Shown here one piece after another: positions 23,955 to 32,196 of a stretch of 64,000 nucleotides of DNA. The position numbers were made by a program, and so were the translations under genes. The notes under the pieces were generated by a model, which saw only the letters and a program-made list of their open reading frames with translations, ran no database searches and was not told the DNA's origin. This DNA is from Pontibacillus salicampi. Its GTDB lineage: Bacteria; Bacillota; Bacilli; Bacillales; BH030062. The DNA lies in assembly GCF_042434395.1 (NCBI RefSeq), contig NZ_JBHLTP010000013.1:310001-374000 (forward strand), in the 5' to 3' direction. The number at the start of each line of letters is the position of its first letter. Position 1 is the first letter of the stretch.

Positions 23955-24830
23955 ATGATAAGAAACCATACTGTACATTACCAGCAAGGAGTCGGGCAAG
24001 AGAATGAGGATGCTTACGTTATTGATGAACAGCACCACGTCTACGCTGTCATCGATGGGGCAACAGGGCTGGACGGATTGCCTGGAAAGCTCGCAGCAGA
24101 CGCCCTTCAGCAAGGATTGAAGGAAGGTAAAGCTGAGGAAAGGCTGCTCGATCGAGTGCTGGAGAGTAATCGCAGCATTGGCGAGCTGAATACAAAGGAA
24201 GAAGAGATTCTCCCGAAGGAAGAGCGTACCTCGTGCGGATTGGCTGCGATAAAAATATGGGAAACCGGACAGGTTGAATATGTACATACCGGGGACTGCA
24301 TGATCTTTTTGGAATATGGCGATTCCCAAATCCGAAGTATCACCTTCGATCATTTAGCCCCTCTCGATACCTTAGCCATCAAACGACTACAGGTACAATG
24401 GGCGGAGCGGCTAGCACCGGATGAACACCCAAATACCTGGCCTGAAGAACGGATTAAAGCAACACTCCGAGAGCTGAGAGATATGAACATGCCGCGATTG
24501 AAGGAGAATCGTTCCAAAATGAATACACGGGGCGGCTATTCCATTATCGATGGTACCGAAGACGTGGCACAGTTTATCGAACACGGCACCTTTTATTTGC
24601 ATAACGTCACACGTATATTAATGCTCTCCGATGGACTGCAGCTGCCGACCCATAAGGCACAGGGGCAGAATGTATGGCAGGAAACCGCAGCCTTTGCCTT
24701 TGAACACGGACTCGACGCTCTTCAGTCGCGTATAAATGAGCTGGAAGCAAATGACCCTGCATGCTATGATTACCCGAGGCTGAAGAGAGCGGATGATAAG
24801 ACGGGGATTTTGTTGGATGTTGTAGGGTGA
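23955..24830 (+). CDS. PP2C-family serine/threonine phosphatase
   Basis: 291 residues, ATG with TAGGAGG seven bases upstream. The metal-coordinating motifs of PP2C enzymes occur in order: GQENEDAYVID (residues 15-25), AVIDGATGLDG (31-41), VHTGDCMIFL (about 113-122), MLSDGLQLP (about 226-234) and ADDKTGILL near the end. The motifs are complete, so it should be active. There is no regulatory or membrane domain, in contrast to RsbU or SpoIIE. Substrates are unknown. It is not linked to a kinase gene, and stands alone between the CpsB-type phosphatase and a long intergenic region. Confidence 0.87.
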   Translation: MIRNHTVHYQQGVGQENEDAYVIDEQHHVYAVIDGATGLDGLPGKLAADALQQGLKEGKAEERLLDRVLESNRSIGELNTKEEEILPKEERTSCGLAAIKIWETGQVEYVHTGDCMIFLEYGDSQIRSITFDHLAPLDTLAIKRLQVQWAERLAPDEHPNTWPEERIKATLRELRDMNMPRLKENRSKMNTRGGYSIIDGTEDVAQFIEHGTFYLHNVTRILMLSDGLQLPTHKAQGQNVWQETAAFAFEHGLDALQSRINELEANDPACYDYPRLKRADDKTGILLDVVG

Positions 24831-24949
24831 TAGAGAAGGCTGTCCTCGTGGGAATTTTTTATGATTATACAGTAGCGTTTCTTCTGTAATGCCATCTAGA
24901 ATCAAGAAAAAAGGCGGCCTTGGGAAGCTGTTAGGACTATAAAGGAAAG

Positions 24950-24982
24950 CCGTATCACTCTTTGCAGTGGTACGGTTTTTTT
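24950..24982 (+). terminator. Rho-independent terminator downstream of the PP2C gene
   Basis: CCGTATCACT (24950-24959) pairs fully with AGTGGTACGG (24966-24975, one G-T pair) around a six-base loop, followed by seven T. It lies 120 bases after the PP2C stop. Confidence 0.85.
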
Positions 24983-25441
24983 GACTTGAGTGGCATCATT
25001 TATCGCATCAATTTCGTATTTTTCATCTAATGATTTTGCTACTTGGATGTTTGAAAAAGTACTTTCTTCCCTTTCCTTTGTCGCCTTAATCTTAATTGCC
25101 GTATATTTCTTTTCCAAACCAACATTTATCAAGTTTAACACGAAAATGAAGCACCATCTTTAATATATTATCAAGGCAAAGGATTTGTTAATATTGCTTA
25201 CCTTAAGCGACAGCAAAAAAGGATATTATTGTAATTTTACTAATTTCATATCTCGGATAACAAATTCTTGTTTATTTACACATCTTCTTAAGAGATGTGA
25301 CATCTATTAAAATTTCATGATACTTATAAACCATGAAAATATTCTCATTTTTTCATTGCGTTCGTTATAACGATGGTTTATCATACTATTTGTAGCAAAA
25401 ATGTTCGCTACATAGAATATCATTGGGGAGGAAACAATTTT
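24983..25441. other. AT-rich intergenic region before the coiled-coil surface protein gene
   Basis: About 460 bases without a supported gene. A 79-codon minus-strand frame (24902-25141) runs across the terminator and has no ribosome site. The last 120 bases hold an inverted repeat (25326-25381) with a 12-bp perfect palindrome inside its right edge, in the position of a promoter or leader for the gene at 25442. Confidence 0.55.
25326..25381. promoter_or_regulatory. Nested inverted repeats upstream of the coiled-coil protein gene
   Basis: ATAAACCAT (25326-25334) is exactly complementary to ATGGTTTAT (25373-25381), and TCGTTATAACGA (25362-25373) is a perfect 12-bp palindrome abutting the right arm. 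The whole element ends 60 bases before the start codon. It could be a compound operator or a folded 5' leader. No regulator is assigned. Confidence 0.4.
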
Positions 25442-26437
25442 ATGGGGATTATTTCAGCAAAGGCTGCAGTAGCAGGAGTTGTGGCAACTGGTGTAATTGC
25501 AGGAGGTGTAATGTTTACTGGGGGAGAGACGGTGGACAACGTTAAAACTCAGTTAAACGATTTAAAGAACAAGGTGGTACAATACGAAGTAAGTGAAGGA
25601 AGTTTATTGGATAAAATCAATTTTCTAAAAACTGAAGCAGCGGAAAAAATAGAGCTTGCTAATCAGAACATACTAGGTGCTAAGAACAAAATTAAAGATC
25701 TAGAGGCGGATAAGAAATACCTAGAAAAACAAACTGATAACCTAAATAATGAGATAGAAGTATTAACAGATGAGAAAGAACAGCTTATCGTTGATCTAGA
25801 AGCTGCAAATAGTACTATCGCGGAGAAGGACGCTCTTATCGAAGAAAAACAAACTGAACTCGAAAACCTAGAAAACCAGTTGAGCGAAGTTAATGGAGAG
25901 TTAGACAAAACTAAAGATGAATTAACTGCTTTACAAGATGAATATGATGCTTTAAAAGTTGAGAATAACCAGAATAAGAATGAAATTGCAAGACTTGAGG
26001 CAGAAGTGAACAAAGCAAACGACAAAGTAGAGGAATTAGGAAATGTATCCCAAGAAGTCGCTGCTGCTACTGAAGAAGCCGAACCTATGACGGAAGAGGA
26101 AATTAACAATGTTGACATCGAAATTGGTGATATTCATGATGCTGAATTAGTTATACAAAAGCTTAACCTAACATATATCCAAGACGGTCAATCTGACAAA
26201 TTCAAAGCAGAACATCCTGACTTAGACATACAAGAGGGAGATAGAGTTTGGCGAGTTACTAATAATAATGACTTCAAAGTTTATGTTGAGTGGCAAATGG
26301 CAGGAGGGAGAACCTCTGGAGAGTTGGTTGCTAATCCAACCCAAACTTTCTACATGACAGGCCAAGGTGGTACGATGATCATTAAATGGCAGGATGAAAA
26401 TGGTAAATGGCAACAAAAAACTAAGGCGGGCGCATAA
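25442..26437 (+). CDS. Membrane-anchored or exported coiled-coil protein, unknown function
   Basis: 331 residues from the ATG at 25442, which has TGGGGAGGAAA upstream; an upstream in-frame ATG (25373) has none and would bury the leader. Residues 3-28 (ISAKAAVAGVVATGVIAGGVM) are hydrophobic and small-residue-rich, a signal or anchor. Residues about 32-205 are a nearly unbroken heptad coiled coil rich in Leu, Glu and Lys. An acidic linker (EEAEPMTEEEINN) leads to a C-terminal ~110-residue globular part with VWRVTNNNDFKVYVEWQ and TQTFYMTGQGGTMIIKWQ. That part looks like a beta-sandwich resembling Bacillus surface proteins whose tail repeats V-T-N-N-N. A cell-surface stalk-plus-domain protein is the best reading. 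No enzyme motif. Confidence 0.8.
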   Translation: MGIISAKAAVAGVVATGVIAGGVMFTGGETVDNVKTQLNDLKNKVVQYEVSEGSLLDKINFLKTEAAEKIELANQNILGAKNKIKDLEADKKYLEKQTDNLNNEIEVLTDEKEQLIVDLEAANSTIAEKDALIEEKQTELENLENQLSEVNGELDKTKDELTALQDEYDALKVENNQNKNEIARLEAEVNKANDKVEELGNVSQEVAAATEEAEPMTEEEINNVDIEIGDIHDAELVIQKLNLTYIQDGQSDKFKAEHPDLDIQEGDRVWRVTNNNDFKVYVEWQMAGGRTSGELVANPTQTFYMTGQGGTMIIKWQDENGKWQQKTKAGA

Positions 26438-26497
26438 TTACAGAGATTTATTGTTAGTAAGCCTCTGAACAATAATTGATTGCATTGAATTCAATAC

Positions 26498-26553
26498 GAA
26501 CGACACTCATATATCACTTTGACCGGTGGATTATCTTGAGTGTCGTTCTTTTC
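26498..26553 (+). terminator. Rho-independent terminator after the coiled-coil protein gene
   Basis: GAACGACACTCA (26498-26509) is exactly complementary to TGAGTGTCGTTC (26537-26548), with a 27-base loop containing its own ACCGGT, followed by TTTTCTT. The stem lies 60 bases past the stop. Confidence 0.85.
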
Positions 26554-26916
26554 TTATATACGCCCATGCCCTAGTGCACATATTATATCACTTTATACAC
26601 GTTGCAAAAAGTTCTAATGTGACGAGCTTGTCAGCTTTCTATCCAATCTTTCCAGCTTCCCCAATATCAGTTACCTCTTCATCTTTCAGTGTGCTATAAC
26701 CTTCCAACTTCCAGAGGTTCTGATTCGTATTTAGACCTCTAGCACTACTCTTGACTTTATACTCCACCTTATTTGGTTAAACTCTTCAATATGTAGCCTC
26801 CTCGTAACAACTATACATAAGCTGCTATTTCCAACCATAATAATCAGAAAATTTGGTGTAGGGAGCAAACTTCCTTTAATATAGAGAGTAGAATAATGGG
26901 TTCGAGGAGGATATAT
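26554..26916. other. Intergenic region before the nitrilase-family gene
   Basis: About 360 bases with no supported gene. On the minus strand two short frames joined by a frame change read HIEEFNQIRWSIKS and then NLWKLEGYSTLKDEEVTD, which has a protein-like flavour and could be a badly decayed gene. There is no intact start-to-stop frame, and no family was recognised. Confidence 0.35.
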
Positions 26917-27711
26917 ATGCAGATAGCGATTTATCAAATGGATATTGTACCAGGAGATGTGAAAGCGAACCATGAGCGTGTGAGCGCTTGGATGGACGAA
27001 AATGTGAAGGGGAAGGACGTAGACATTGTCGTGCTGCCGGAAATGTGGACTACGGCCTATACGTTACCTGAATTGAAGGACGTGGCGGATGTGAATGGGG
27101 AGCCGACTACTTCCTTCCTGCAGCATATTGCTAAGAAATATGGTGTACATATGGTAGGCGGCTCCTTTGCCACTGTGGTAGGGGAGGACGTCTTTAATAG
27201 AGCGTGTGTTGTGAACAATCAAGGAGAAGTTGTGTACACCTATGATAAAATCCACCTCGTACCAATGCTCGATGAGCCGAGCTACCTCACAGGTGGGCGA
27301 GAAGCAGGACAAACGTTTGAGCTTGATGGAGTGAAAATGGGAATTATCATCTGCTATGATCTCCGTTTTCCAGAGCTCGCTCGTCAGCTAGCGTTAGAGG
27401 GGGCTGAAGTAATGTTTGTTGTAGCGGAATGGCCGTTGGCGCGGCGGAACCACTGGATGGCATTGCAGCGAGCTCGTGCCATTGAAAATCAGATGTACGT
27501 CATTTCGAGTGACCGTTGTGGAAGCTATGATGGAACAACCTTTAGCGGAACATCGCTCATCGTGGACCCGAACGGAGAGCTTGTTGCAGAGGGTAGCATT
27601 GAACAGGAAGAGATGATAACAGGCACGTTGGATTTAGAGGAAGTACACAAATGGCGCAAAAACGTACCGGTGTTTGACTCCCGAGTGAAGCACTTATATA
27701 AGGACCTTTAA
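26917..27711 (+). CDS. Carbon-nitrogen hydrolase (nitrilase superfamily; omega-amidase-like)
   Basis: 264 residues. The ATG at 26917 has GAGGAGG seven bases upstream, while the ATG at 26896 would place that ribosome site inside the gene. The catalytic triad is in place: Glu42 (VLPEMWTTAY), Lys111 (TYDKIHLVPM) and Cys146 (GIIICYDLRFPELAR). The sequence resembles the Bacillus MtnU/YafV group that hydrolyses omega-amides such as 2-oxoglutaramate or 2-oxosuccinamate, side products of transamination. MtnU works with methionine salvage, but none of the salvage genes is next door. The DUF1445 gene starts 17 bases later, so the two are probably cotranscribed. Confidence 0.88.
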   Translation: MQIAIYQMDIVPGDVKANHERVSAWMDENVKGKDVDIVVLPEMWTTAYTLPELKDVADVNGEPTTSFLQHIAKKYGVHMVGGSFATVVGEDVFNRACVVNNQGEVVYTYDKIHLVPMLDEPSYLTGGREAGQTFELDGVKMGIIICYDLRFPELARQLALEGAEVMFVVAEWPLARRNHWMALQRARAIENQMYVISSDRCGSYDGTTFSGTSLIVDPNGELVAEGSIEQEEMITGTLDLEEVHKWRKNVPVFDSRVKHLYKDL

Positions 27712-27728
27712 AGGAAGGAGTGAAGCTG

Positions 27729-28496
27729 ATGAACCCGACTGCAGAAAGGCTGGCATTTCGTACAGAAGAAAAAAAGGGCACGACTTCTGGAATGTGTCCA
27801 GGCTATGTGCAAACGAATATGGTGACGCTCCCGAAGGAATACGCCTTTGATTTCCTGTTGTTTTGTGAGCGGAACCCTAAATCCTGCCCCCTTGTCGAAG
27901 TGCTTGAAGCTGGTGTGACACGCCCGAAAACGGCAGATGCCGACATCCGAAGCGACCTTCCAAAGTATCGAATATATAAGGACGGAGTGTTTCAGGAGGA
28001 AGTAACGAATATCGTGGACTACTGGCAGGAGGATTTTGTCACCTTCCTGCTTGGCTGCAGCTTTACATTTGAGGAAGCGTTAGTACATGCGGGAATACCT
28101 TTGGCTCATCAACAGCAGGACAAAGTCGTCCCGATGTTCAAGACGAATATATCATTGGAAGGAGCGGGAGCGTTTACAGGCAAAATGGTTGTAAGTATGC
28201 GTCCCATTCCGAATGACTATCTGGATCAGACGCTAGCGATATCTGGTCAATTCGAGCATGCGCACGGAGAGCCTGTGCATATTGGCAATCCAGCGGATAT
28301 CGGAATTGATGATATCCAGAGGCCTGATTATGGTGAAGCGGTAGAATATAACGATACAGATGCAACGCCTGTTTTTTGGGCCTGTGGCGTCACGCCGCAG
28401 CATGTAGCTCTACAGGCTAAGCCTTCGCTTATGATTACCCACGCTCCAGGACATATGCTTATCACCGATGAAGTAGATCCGTATTATCGTTCATAG
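27729..28496 (+). CDS. DUF1445/YcsI-family putative hydro-lyase
   Basis: 255 residues from ATG 27729, which sits eight bases after AAGGAAGGAG. A GTG at 27720 lies within that ribosome site and is rejected. Family signatures: SGMCPGYVQTNMVTLPK near residues 18-34, FCERNPKSCPLVEVL, LLGCSFTFEEALVHAGIP, MVVSMRPIP, HGEPVHIGNPADIGI, and the C-terminal FWACGVTPQHVAL with ITHAPGHM. Members include bacterial YcsI and the enzyme domain of mitochondrial D-glutamate cyclase, which dehydrates D-glutamate to pyroglutamate. A role on D-glutamate or a related acid would suit a genome that recycles wall peptides via the dpp-ykf operon, but this is inference. Confidence 0.88.
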   Translation: MNPTAERLAFRTEEKKGTTSGMCPGYVQTNMVTLPKEYAFDFLLFCERNPKSCPLVEVLEAGVTRPKTADADIRSDLPKYRIYKDGVFQEEVTNIVDYWQEDFVTFLLGCSFTFEEALVHAGIPLAHQQQDKVVPMFKTNISLEGAGAFTGKMVVSMRPIPNDYLDQTLAISGQFEHAHGEPVHIGNPADIGIDDIQRPDYGEAVEYNDTDATPVFWACGVTPQHVALQAKPSLMITHAPGHMLITDEVDPYYRS

Positions 28497-28498
28497 AA

Positions 28499-28530
28499 AA
28501 AAGGAGAGTCTCCCATGGACTCTCCTTTAT
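28499..28530. terminator. Bidirectional terminator between convergent genes
   Basis: AAAGGAGAGTC pairs with GACTCTCCTTT over 11 bp with a TCCCATG loop, A-run on the left and TTATTATT on the right. It separates the DUF1445 gene from the convergent sulfatase gene, whose stop codon touches it. Confidence 0.88.
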
Positions 28531-30614
28531 TATTGAGAAAATAATTCCTCTTCGGTGTACTGTTGACCGTCTAGCAAATCGTATTCTAACAGCTTGTAAT
28601 GACTAAGCAGCGCAAGCTCTTTTTTAGGCAGCTTCGTTAAAATATTGCCGTGCTCATCCAGCTTAATACGCTTTTGAATTCCTGGCAGGTCCTGCTTCAG
28701 CTCTGATAAGAAATCATAAAAAGGAGGCTTTGGCGTACCTGAATATTCAAGCGCAAGAGATGGCAGATAGATTGGGCTGATGGTGCCAAGCTCTTTTTTC
28801 TGGATCGGGTAGTTGGCATAGAAGAATAGTGGCGTCTCATGATAGAGTACCTCGGCTTGCTCCTCGCTTTTCCCCTCTGTGAACCTCGCTTCTTTATAAA
28901 GTGCTTTATCACTGCCAAGTATCGGCAGGTGATCTCCCCAGAACACAACGAGCGTAGGTTCATCCAGCTGCTCTAGCTGCTCCACGAGCTGCTTCGTCGC
29001 CTCATCCGTACGCTTAATTCCTTCCGCAAATTCCTCCATCATCGGCTCATATTTGGAAGATAGTCCTTCTACGTCAATACGCATTTCCTCGTATTGCTTC
29101 CCGTCATAAGGGAAGTGATTTTGCATAGAAACGACGTGCATAAAGGACGGCTCGTCTGTCTTTTCTAAATGCTGAATCATTTCTTTAGTGAGGGCCGCAT
29201 CGGATATATACTTTCCGCCGTTTTTATCGGTGTGCTCGAATCCCTCTTTACTGACGAATGCATCGAATCCAAACTGCTCATACACATTAGGCCGCTTATA
29301 ATAGACACGCTTGTACGGGTGAAAGGCAGTCGTATCATAGCCATGCTGCTTATAGGTAGAAGCAATGGTCGGGAACGGGTCCTGCCCTGTGACCATTTCC
29401 TGATATGGTGTCGTTCCTGTTTTTAAAAAGGAAGTAGACATTCCCGTTAGCGCTTCGAATTCCACATTCGCAGTTCCTCCACCAAAACTAGGCGATAGGA
29501 TTTGGCCGGATGGATATTCCTTCATTAAACTGCGGATATATGGCATTGGATCTTCACTAAATTGCAAGTTTTCCAGTTTTGTAGGATCCCAAAAGGTTTC
29601 GCTCATTAGAAAGATAACATTCGGACTTTGCTTAAATCCTGGCGTCGCACTTGCTGTACTGTAAGCTCCAGAGAGCGGGAGGGATTTCGTAATGTCCGTC
29701 ACTCTTTTCTTATCATACTCATCAGGCTTCGCAAATTGGTTCCCCTGCATGTTGTATAGGAAGCTTACGACAAATCCGTTTGTTTTATAATTCTGCACCT
29801 GGTTCCACGGAATTAGCGACACTTCCATTTTGTCGATAACTTTGTTCGCATACGTACTTTCATAGTAGGTAAACGAATAAAGCAGGAAGGCAACAATCGG
29901 AAGGACAGCTAGGCGGGACCACCACACCATTTTCCCTTTTGGCAAAAATGGAATAAGCACAGCCAAGAGAATAATGGCTGCTGCGATAAGGAGCAGCAGC
30001 CCAATTGATAAATACTCGGATATCATCGGAATCACGTCGCCAACATGGGCGATCTGGTTAAAATCAGATGGGTACAGCGGCTCGCTTCGAAATTTCATTT
30101 TATTGTAATGGGCATAGGCCAATCCAGCTCCCACAGTAAGATAGAGCAAATGAGTGACGTGTACATTACCAATCAATAAATATAACCCAAGGGCGAACAA
30201 AGCTAAGTAAATAGAACTCACGAGGAAAATTGACGAGTTCTCCTGAATCCAATCTATCGCAGCATCGACCTGAAATAATTGGTTGGCTATCTGGAAAAAG
30301 AAGTTTACTAGAATAGCAGAAAGGATGGAGGAGAAGATGATAGCGAGAACGCTAGTAAGACGTGTTCGTTTGGTGGAAGAAGAGATATAAGTAAAGAAGC
30401 GCAAAGAGTAACGAGCTAATAACAAGCTGGCTAGAAATACCCCAGCTAAAATCAGTGCAAATACCCTTGTATTCGCTTGAATCCAATCGATTTGCTCTTG
30501 TATATTCATTTGGAAAATGGAAAGGTGGATAACCATTACTAGCAGCGTAGTTAAAAATAGATGGAACTCTACTATCGTTACACCTTTCGCGATAGTACGT
30601 AATGCTTGTTTCAT
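28530..30614 (-). CDS. LTA synthase-family membrane sulfatase/phosphoglycerol transferase
   Basis: 694 residues. Five or six membrane helices fill residues 12-260. The extracellular sulfatase-fold domain follows, with metal/nucleophile residues matching lipoteichoic acid synthases: Glu339 (FLMSETFWDP), nucleophile Thr381 (SFGGGTANVEFEALTG) and Asp561-His562 (VVFWGDHLPILG). LtaS-like enzymes transfer glycerol phosphate from phosphatidylglycerol to polymer or primer lipid on the outer membrane face. The membrane part is longer and less typical than in LtaS or YfnI. It shows an internal repeat, IDWIQ-x-N, at residues 42-49 and 120-127. The polymer made is uncertain. The ribosome site GAAGGA precedes the ATG; a convergent terminator closes the 3' end. 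Confidence 0.88.
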   Translation of the reverse strand: MKQALRTIAKGVTIVEFHLFLTTLLVMVIHLSIFQMNIQEQIDWIQANTRVFALILAGVFLASLLLARYSLRFFTYISSSTKRTRLTSVLAIIFSSILSAILVNFFFQIANQLFQVDAAIDWIQENSSIFLVSSIYLALFALGLYLLIGNVHVTHLLYLTVGAGLAYAHYNKMKFRSEPLYPSDFNQIAHVGDVIPMISEYLSIGLLLLIAAAIILLAVLIPFLPKGKMVWWSRLAVLPIVAFLLYSFTYYESTYANKVIDKMEVSLIPWNQVQNYKTNGFVVSFLYNMQGNQFAKPDEYDKKRVTDITKSLPLSGAYSTASATPGFKQSPNVIFLMSETFWDPTKLENLQFSEDPMPYIRSLMKEYPSGQILSPSFGGGTANVEFEALTGMSTSFLKTGTTPYQEMVTGQDPFPTIASTYKQHGYDTTAFHPYKRVYYKRPNVYEQFGFDAFVSKEGFEHTDKNGGKYISDAALTKEMIQHLEKTDEPSFMHVVSMQNHFPYDGKQYEEMRIDVEGLSSKYEPMMEEFAEGIKRTDEATKQLVEQLEQLDEPTLVVFWGDHLPILGSDKALYKEARFTEGKSEEQAEVLYHETPLFFYANYPIQKKELGTISPIYLPSLALEYSGTPKPPFYDFLSELKQDLPGIQKRIKLDEHGNILTKLPKKELALLSHYKLLEYDLLDGQQYTEEELFSQ

Positions 30615-30996
30615 AGATCACAGTCCTTCATAATTGGTTAATATCTACAATTATATTACAAATATTACTCATATGTAAACTTTTTGTTAATGTAGTATGA
30701 AGGCTATGAAAAGACAAAAAAATCCCTATCTGGAGGGAGCCAGATAGGGACTGCATAGGGTACCTAGTACATAGGCGTACGTCATATAGGGGAAGTACAT
30801 AAGACTGCCGCATTAACTGGAATTGTCATGTACGGCACTATCATCACTTACATTACTCATTCATAACCACACACCTCTATGTCAACTCTTTTCCCACGGG
30901 TTAGAAAAGAATCACCGAAGCGGCGGTTACATCCATACTATACGACATACCTGTCTGCAGCGTGGGGGTTGTCTTTGAAAATTTTTATTTGTTTCC
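30615..30996. other. Intergenic region with a minus-strand terminator and a possible tiny peptide or small RNA
   Basis: About 380 bases between the sulfatase gene and the NERD gene, both minus strand. A strong minus-strand terminator lies at 30716-30750. Between it and the NERD stop, GAGGTG at about 30876 (minus) precedes a 15-codon frame MSNVSDDSAVHDNSS. That frame may be chance; the terminator may instead serve the NERD gene through a long 3' tail, or a small RNA. Confidence 0.4.
30716..30750 (-). terminator. Minus-strand Rho-independent terminator
   Basis: Read on the minus strand, TCCCTATCTGG and CCAGATAGGGA form a perfect 11-bp stem with a six-base loop and are followed by seven T. It is about 250 bases beyond the NERD stop, so it ends either that transcript or a small RNA between. 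Confidence 0.85.
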
Positions 30997-31965
30997 TTAA
31001 AGGAGTGAAGTGAGGTCGTAGCGAGTGGATTTGCGGGTGCCGGTGGTGGGGAAGTTTTCTTTTAGAAGAAGGCGTTTGATCACATCTCTAGAGGCAACGT
31101 CTAAGAAAGAGCGAGCTTCAGCATTGCTTATGTGTTGATGAAAAAGGAGAGCGTAATCTGTTAAAGATGATTGATGTGCTGTGTTGGAAGAGGTATTGCA
31201 GTATGGGCAGAACCACAGGGAGTTGCGTCTCCTATAACTGAAAGCATCGCACTTATTGCAATACACTCTTCTTAAAATATCTTTCCTATCAATATGGAGC
31301 TGCGCTAAGATAGATGGGAAATAGGTAACATGATGTTGAAGAATAGTAGAGTAGAGCTTTTTGAACTGACGGGTGGTAATAGCGGGTGATGGATATTCAT
31401 CCCAAAAGCTATTAATCATACTAGGAAGTCTTTCCATTCGAATAACATAGGTAGCATAATCCTTGTTAGAGGTTCGGAAGATTGCATTTGGGTTGGCGCT
31501 GATGAAGCGGGCTTCAAGAGGTAGAGTGGGGAATTTGTGAGTGGATAACCATTCTTCTAACTTATTCCGCTGAGTAAACACCTGATGAACTGGATCATTC
31601 ATAGCTGATTCCTTCTCGTCTTTCACTTTTTCCAGAAAGCCAAAATCCGCATTATAGACAAATGAGCCAGAAAGGTTCTTTGCTTCTAAGACAAGAATGA
31701 AATGAGGAGTGAGGAGGAGGCAATCGATTTGGAAGTAAGTATGGTTGAAATCTTCTAAACGAACATCAAACAAAATAGCATACGGCTTGTGCCTGATAAA
31801 AGAGAGCGGATAATGAAGAGCTCTTTCCCCAAGGTACCCACTGTAGTGATTCCTATACATTTGAGCAACTTTCTCTTTTTTGGGGTGATGGCCAGCAAGT
31901 CGTCGGTTCAACGCTTCCAATTGGCGGAGATAAACGGAGGGTTGATCGTTATTTTTAATAATCAT
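30997..31965 (-). CDS. NERD-domain protein with C-terminal zinc ribbon
   Basis: 322 residues. The NERD (nuclease-related) core lies at about 45-150: SGYLGERALHYPL, then a predicted D-x-n-E/K core in YFQIDCLLLTPHFILVLEAKNLSG, where Asp and the Glu-Ala-Lys tail mimic a restriction-endonuclease active site. Near residues 237-258 a CNKC and CPYC pair forms a zinc ribbon. A helical tail follows. NERD proteins are widespread in Bacillus and presumed to act on nucleic acid, but their function is not settled. The minus-strand start follows GGGAGTTTCC, a modest ribosome site. It is isolated from the dpp-ykf operon by the second 20-bp repeat array. Confidence 0.85.
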   Translation of the reverse strand: MIIKNNDQPSVYLRQLEALNRRLAGHHPKKEKVAQMYRNHYSGYLGERALHYPLSFIRHKPYAILFDVRLEDFNHTYFQIDCLLLTPHFILVLEAKNLSGSFVYNADFGFLEKVKDEKESAMNDPVHQVFTQRNKLEEWLSTHKFPTLPLEARFISANPNAIFRTSNKDYATYVIRMERLPSMINSFWDEYPSPAITTRQFKKLYSTILQHHVTYFPSILAQLHIDRKDILRRVYCNKCDAFSYRRRNSLWFCPYCNTSSNTAHQSSLTDYALLFHQHISNAEARSFLDVASRDVIKRLLLKENFPTTGTRKSTRYDLTSLL

Positions 31966-32025
31966 TTGGAAACTCCCTTCTATTTGAAGTTATATATTAG
32001 ACAAAAGAGGGGAGTTTCCTTCTTT

Positions 32026-32140
32026 ATGGGCGAATTTTTTTATTTATAGGCGAATTTTCGAAAATATGAGCGAATATTGAAATTTATGGGCGAATTCTCC
32101 AATATATGAGCGGATTTATTAATTTATGAGCGCCCCAGCC
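32026..32140 (+). repeat. Tandem array of 20-bp ATGRGCGAATTT units, copy 2
   Basis: Units start at 32026, 32046, 32066, 32086, 32106 and 32126, an exact 20-base period. They share the ATGRGCGRATTT core with copy 1 (16648-16779); only one unit changes the ATG to ATA. As in copy 1, the last unit ends in ATGAGCGC followed by a C-rich stretch. The array lies between the 5' end of the NERD gene and the 3' end of ykfD. Both arrays run in the same direction on the + strand. Confidence 0.9.
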
Positions 32141-32196
32141 CCCGCAAGGCCAGAGCTCCCTCACAAAAAAAGAATGCTCTTCCAAAAAAACTCTCC

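Noticed and set aside
24902..25141. 79-codon minus-strand frame after the PP2C gene
   Set aside because: Runs across a rightward terminator, starts at a weak GTG without ribosome site, and has no recognisable domain.
25373..25441. Upstream in-frame start for the coiled-coil protein
   Set aside because: It would place polar residues before the hydrophobic leader and ignore the strong ribosome site of the ATG at 25442.
26731..26973. 80-codon minus-strand frame before the nitrilase gene
   Set aside because: Overlaps the start of the nitrilase gene and needs a frame change to look protein-like. Kept only as a possible relic in the intergenic entry.
31789..32049. 86-codon frame entering the second 20-bp array
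   Set aside because: Antisense to the NERD gene and open by repeat composition only.
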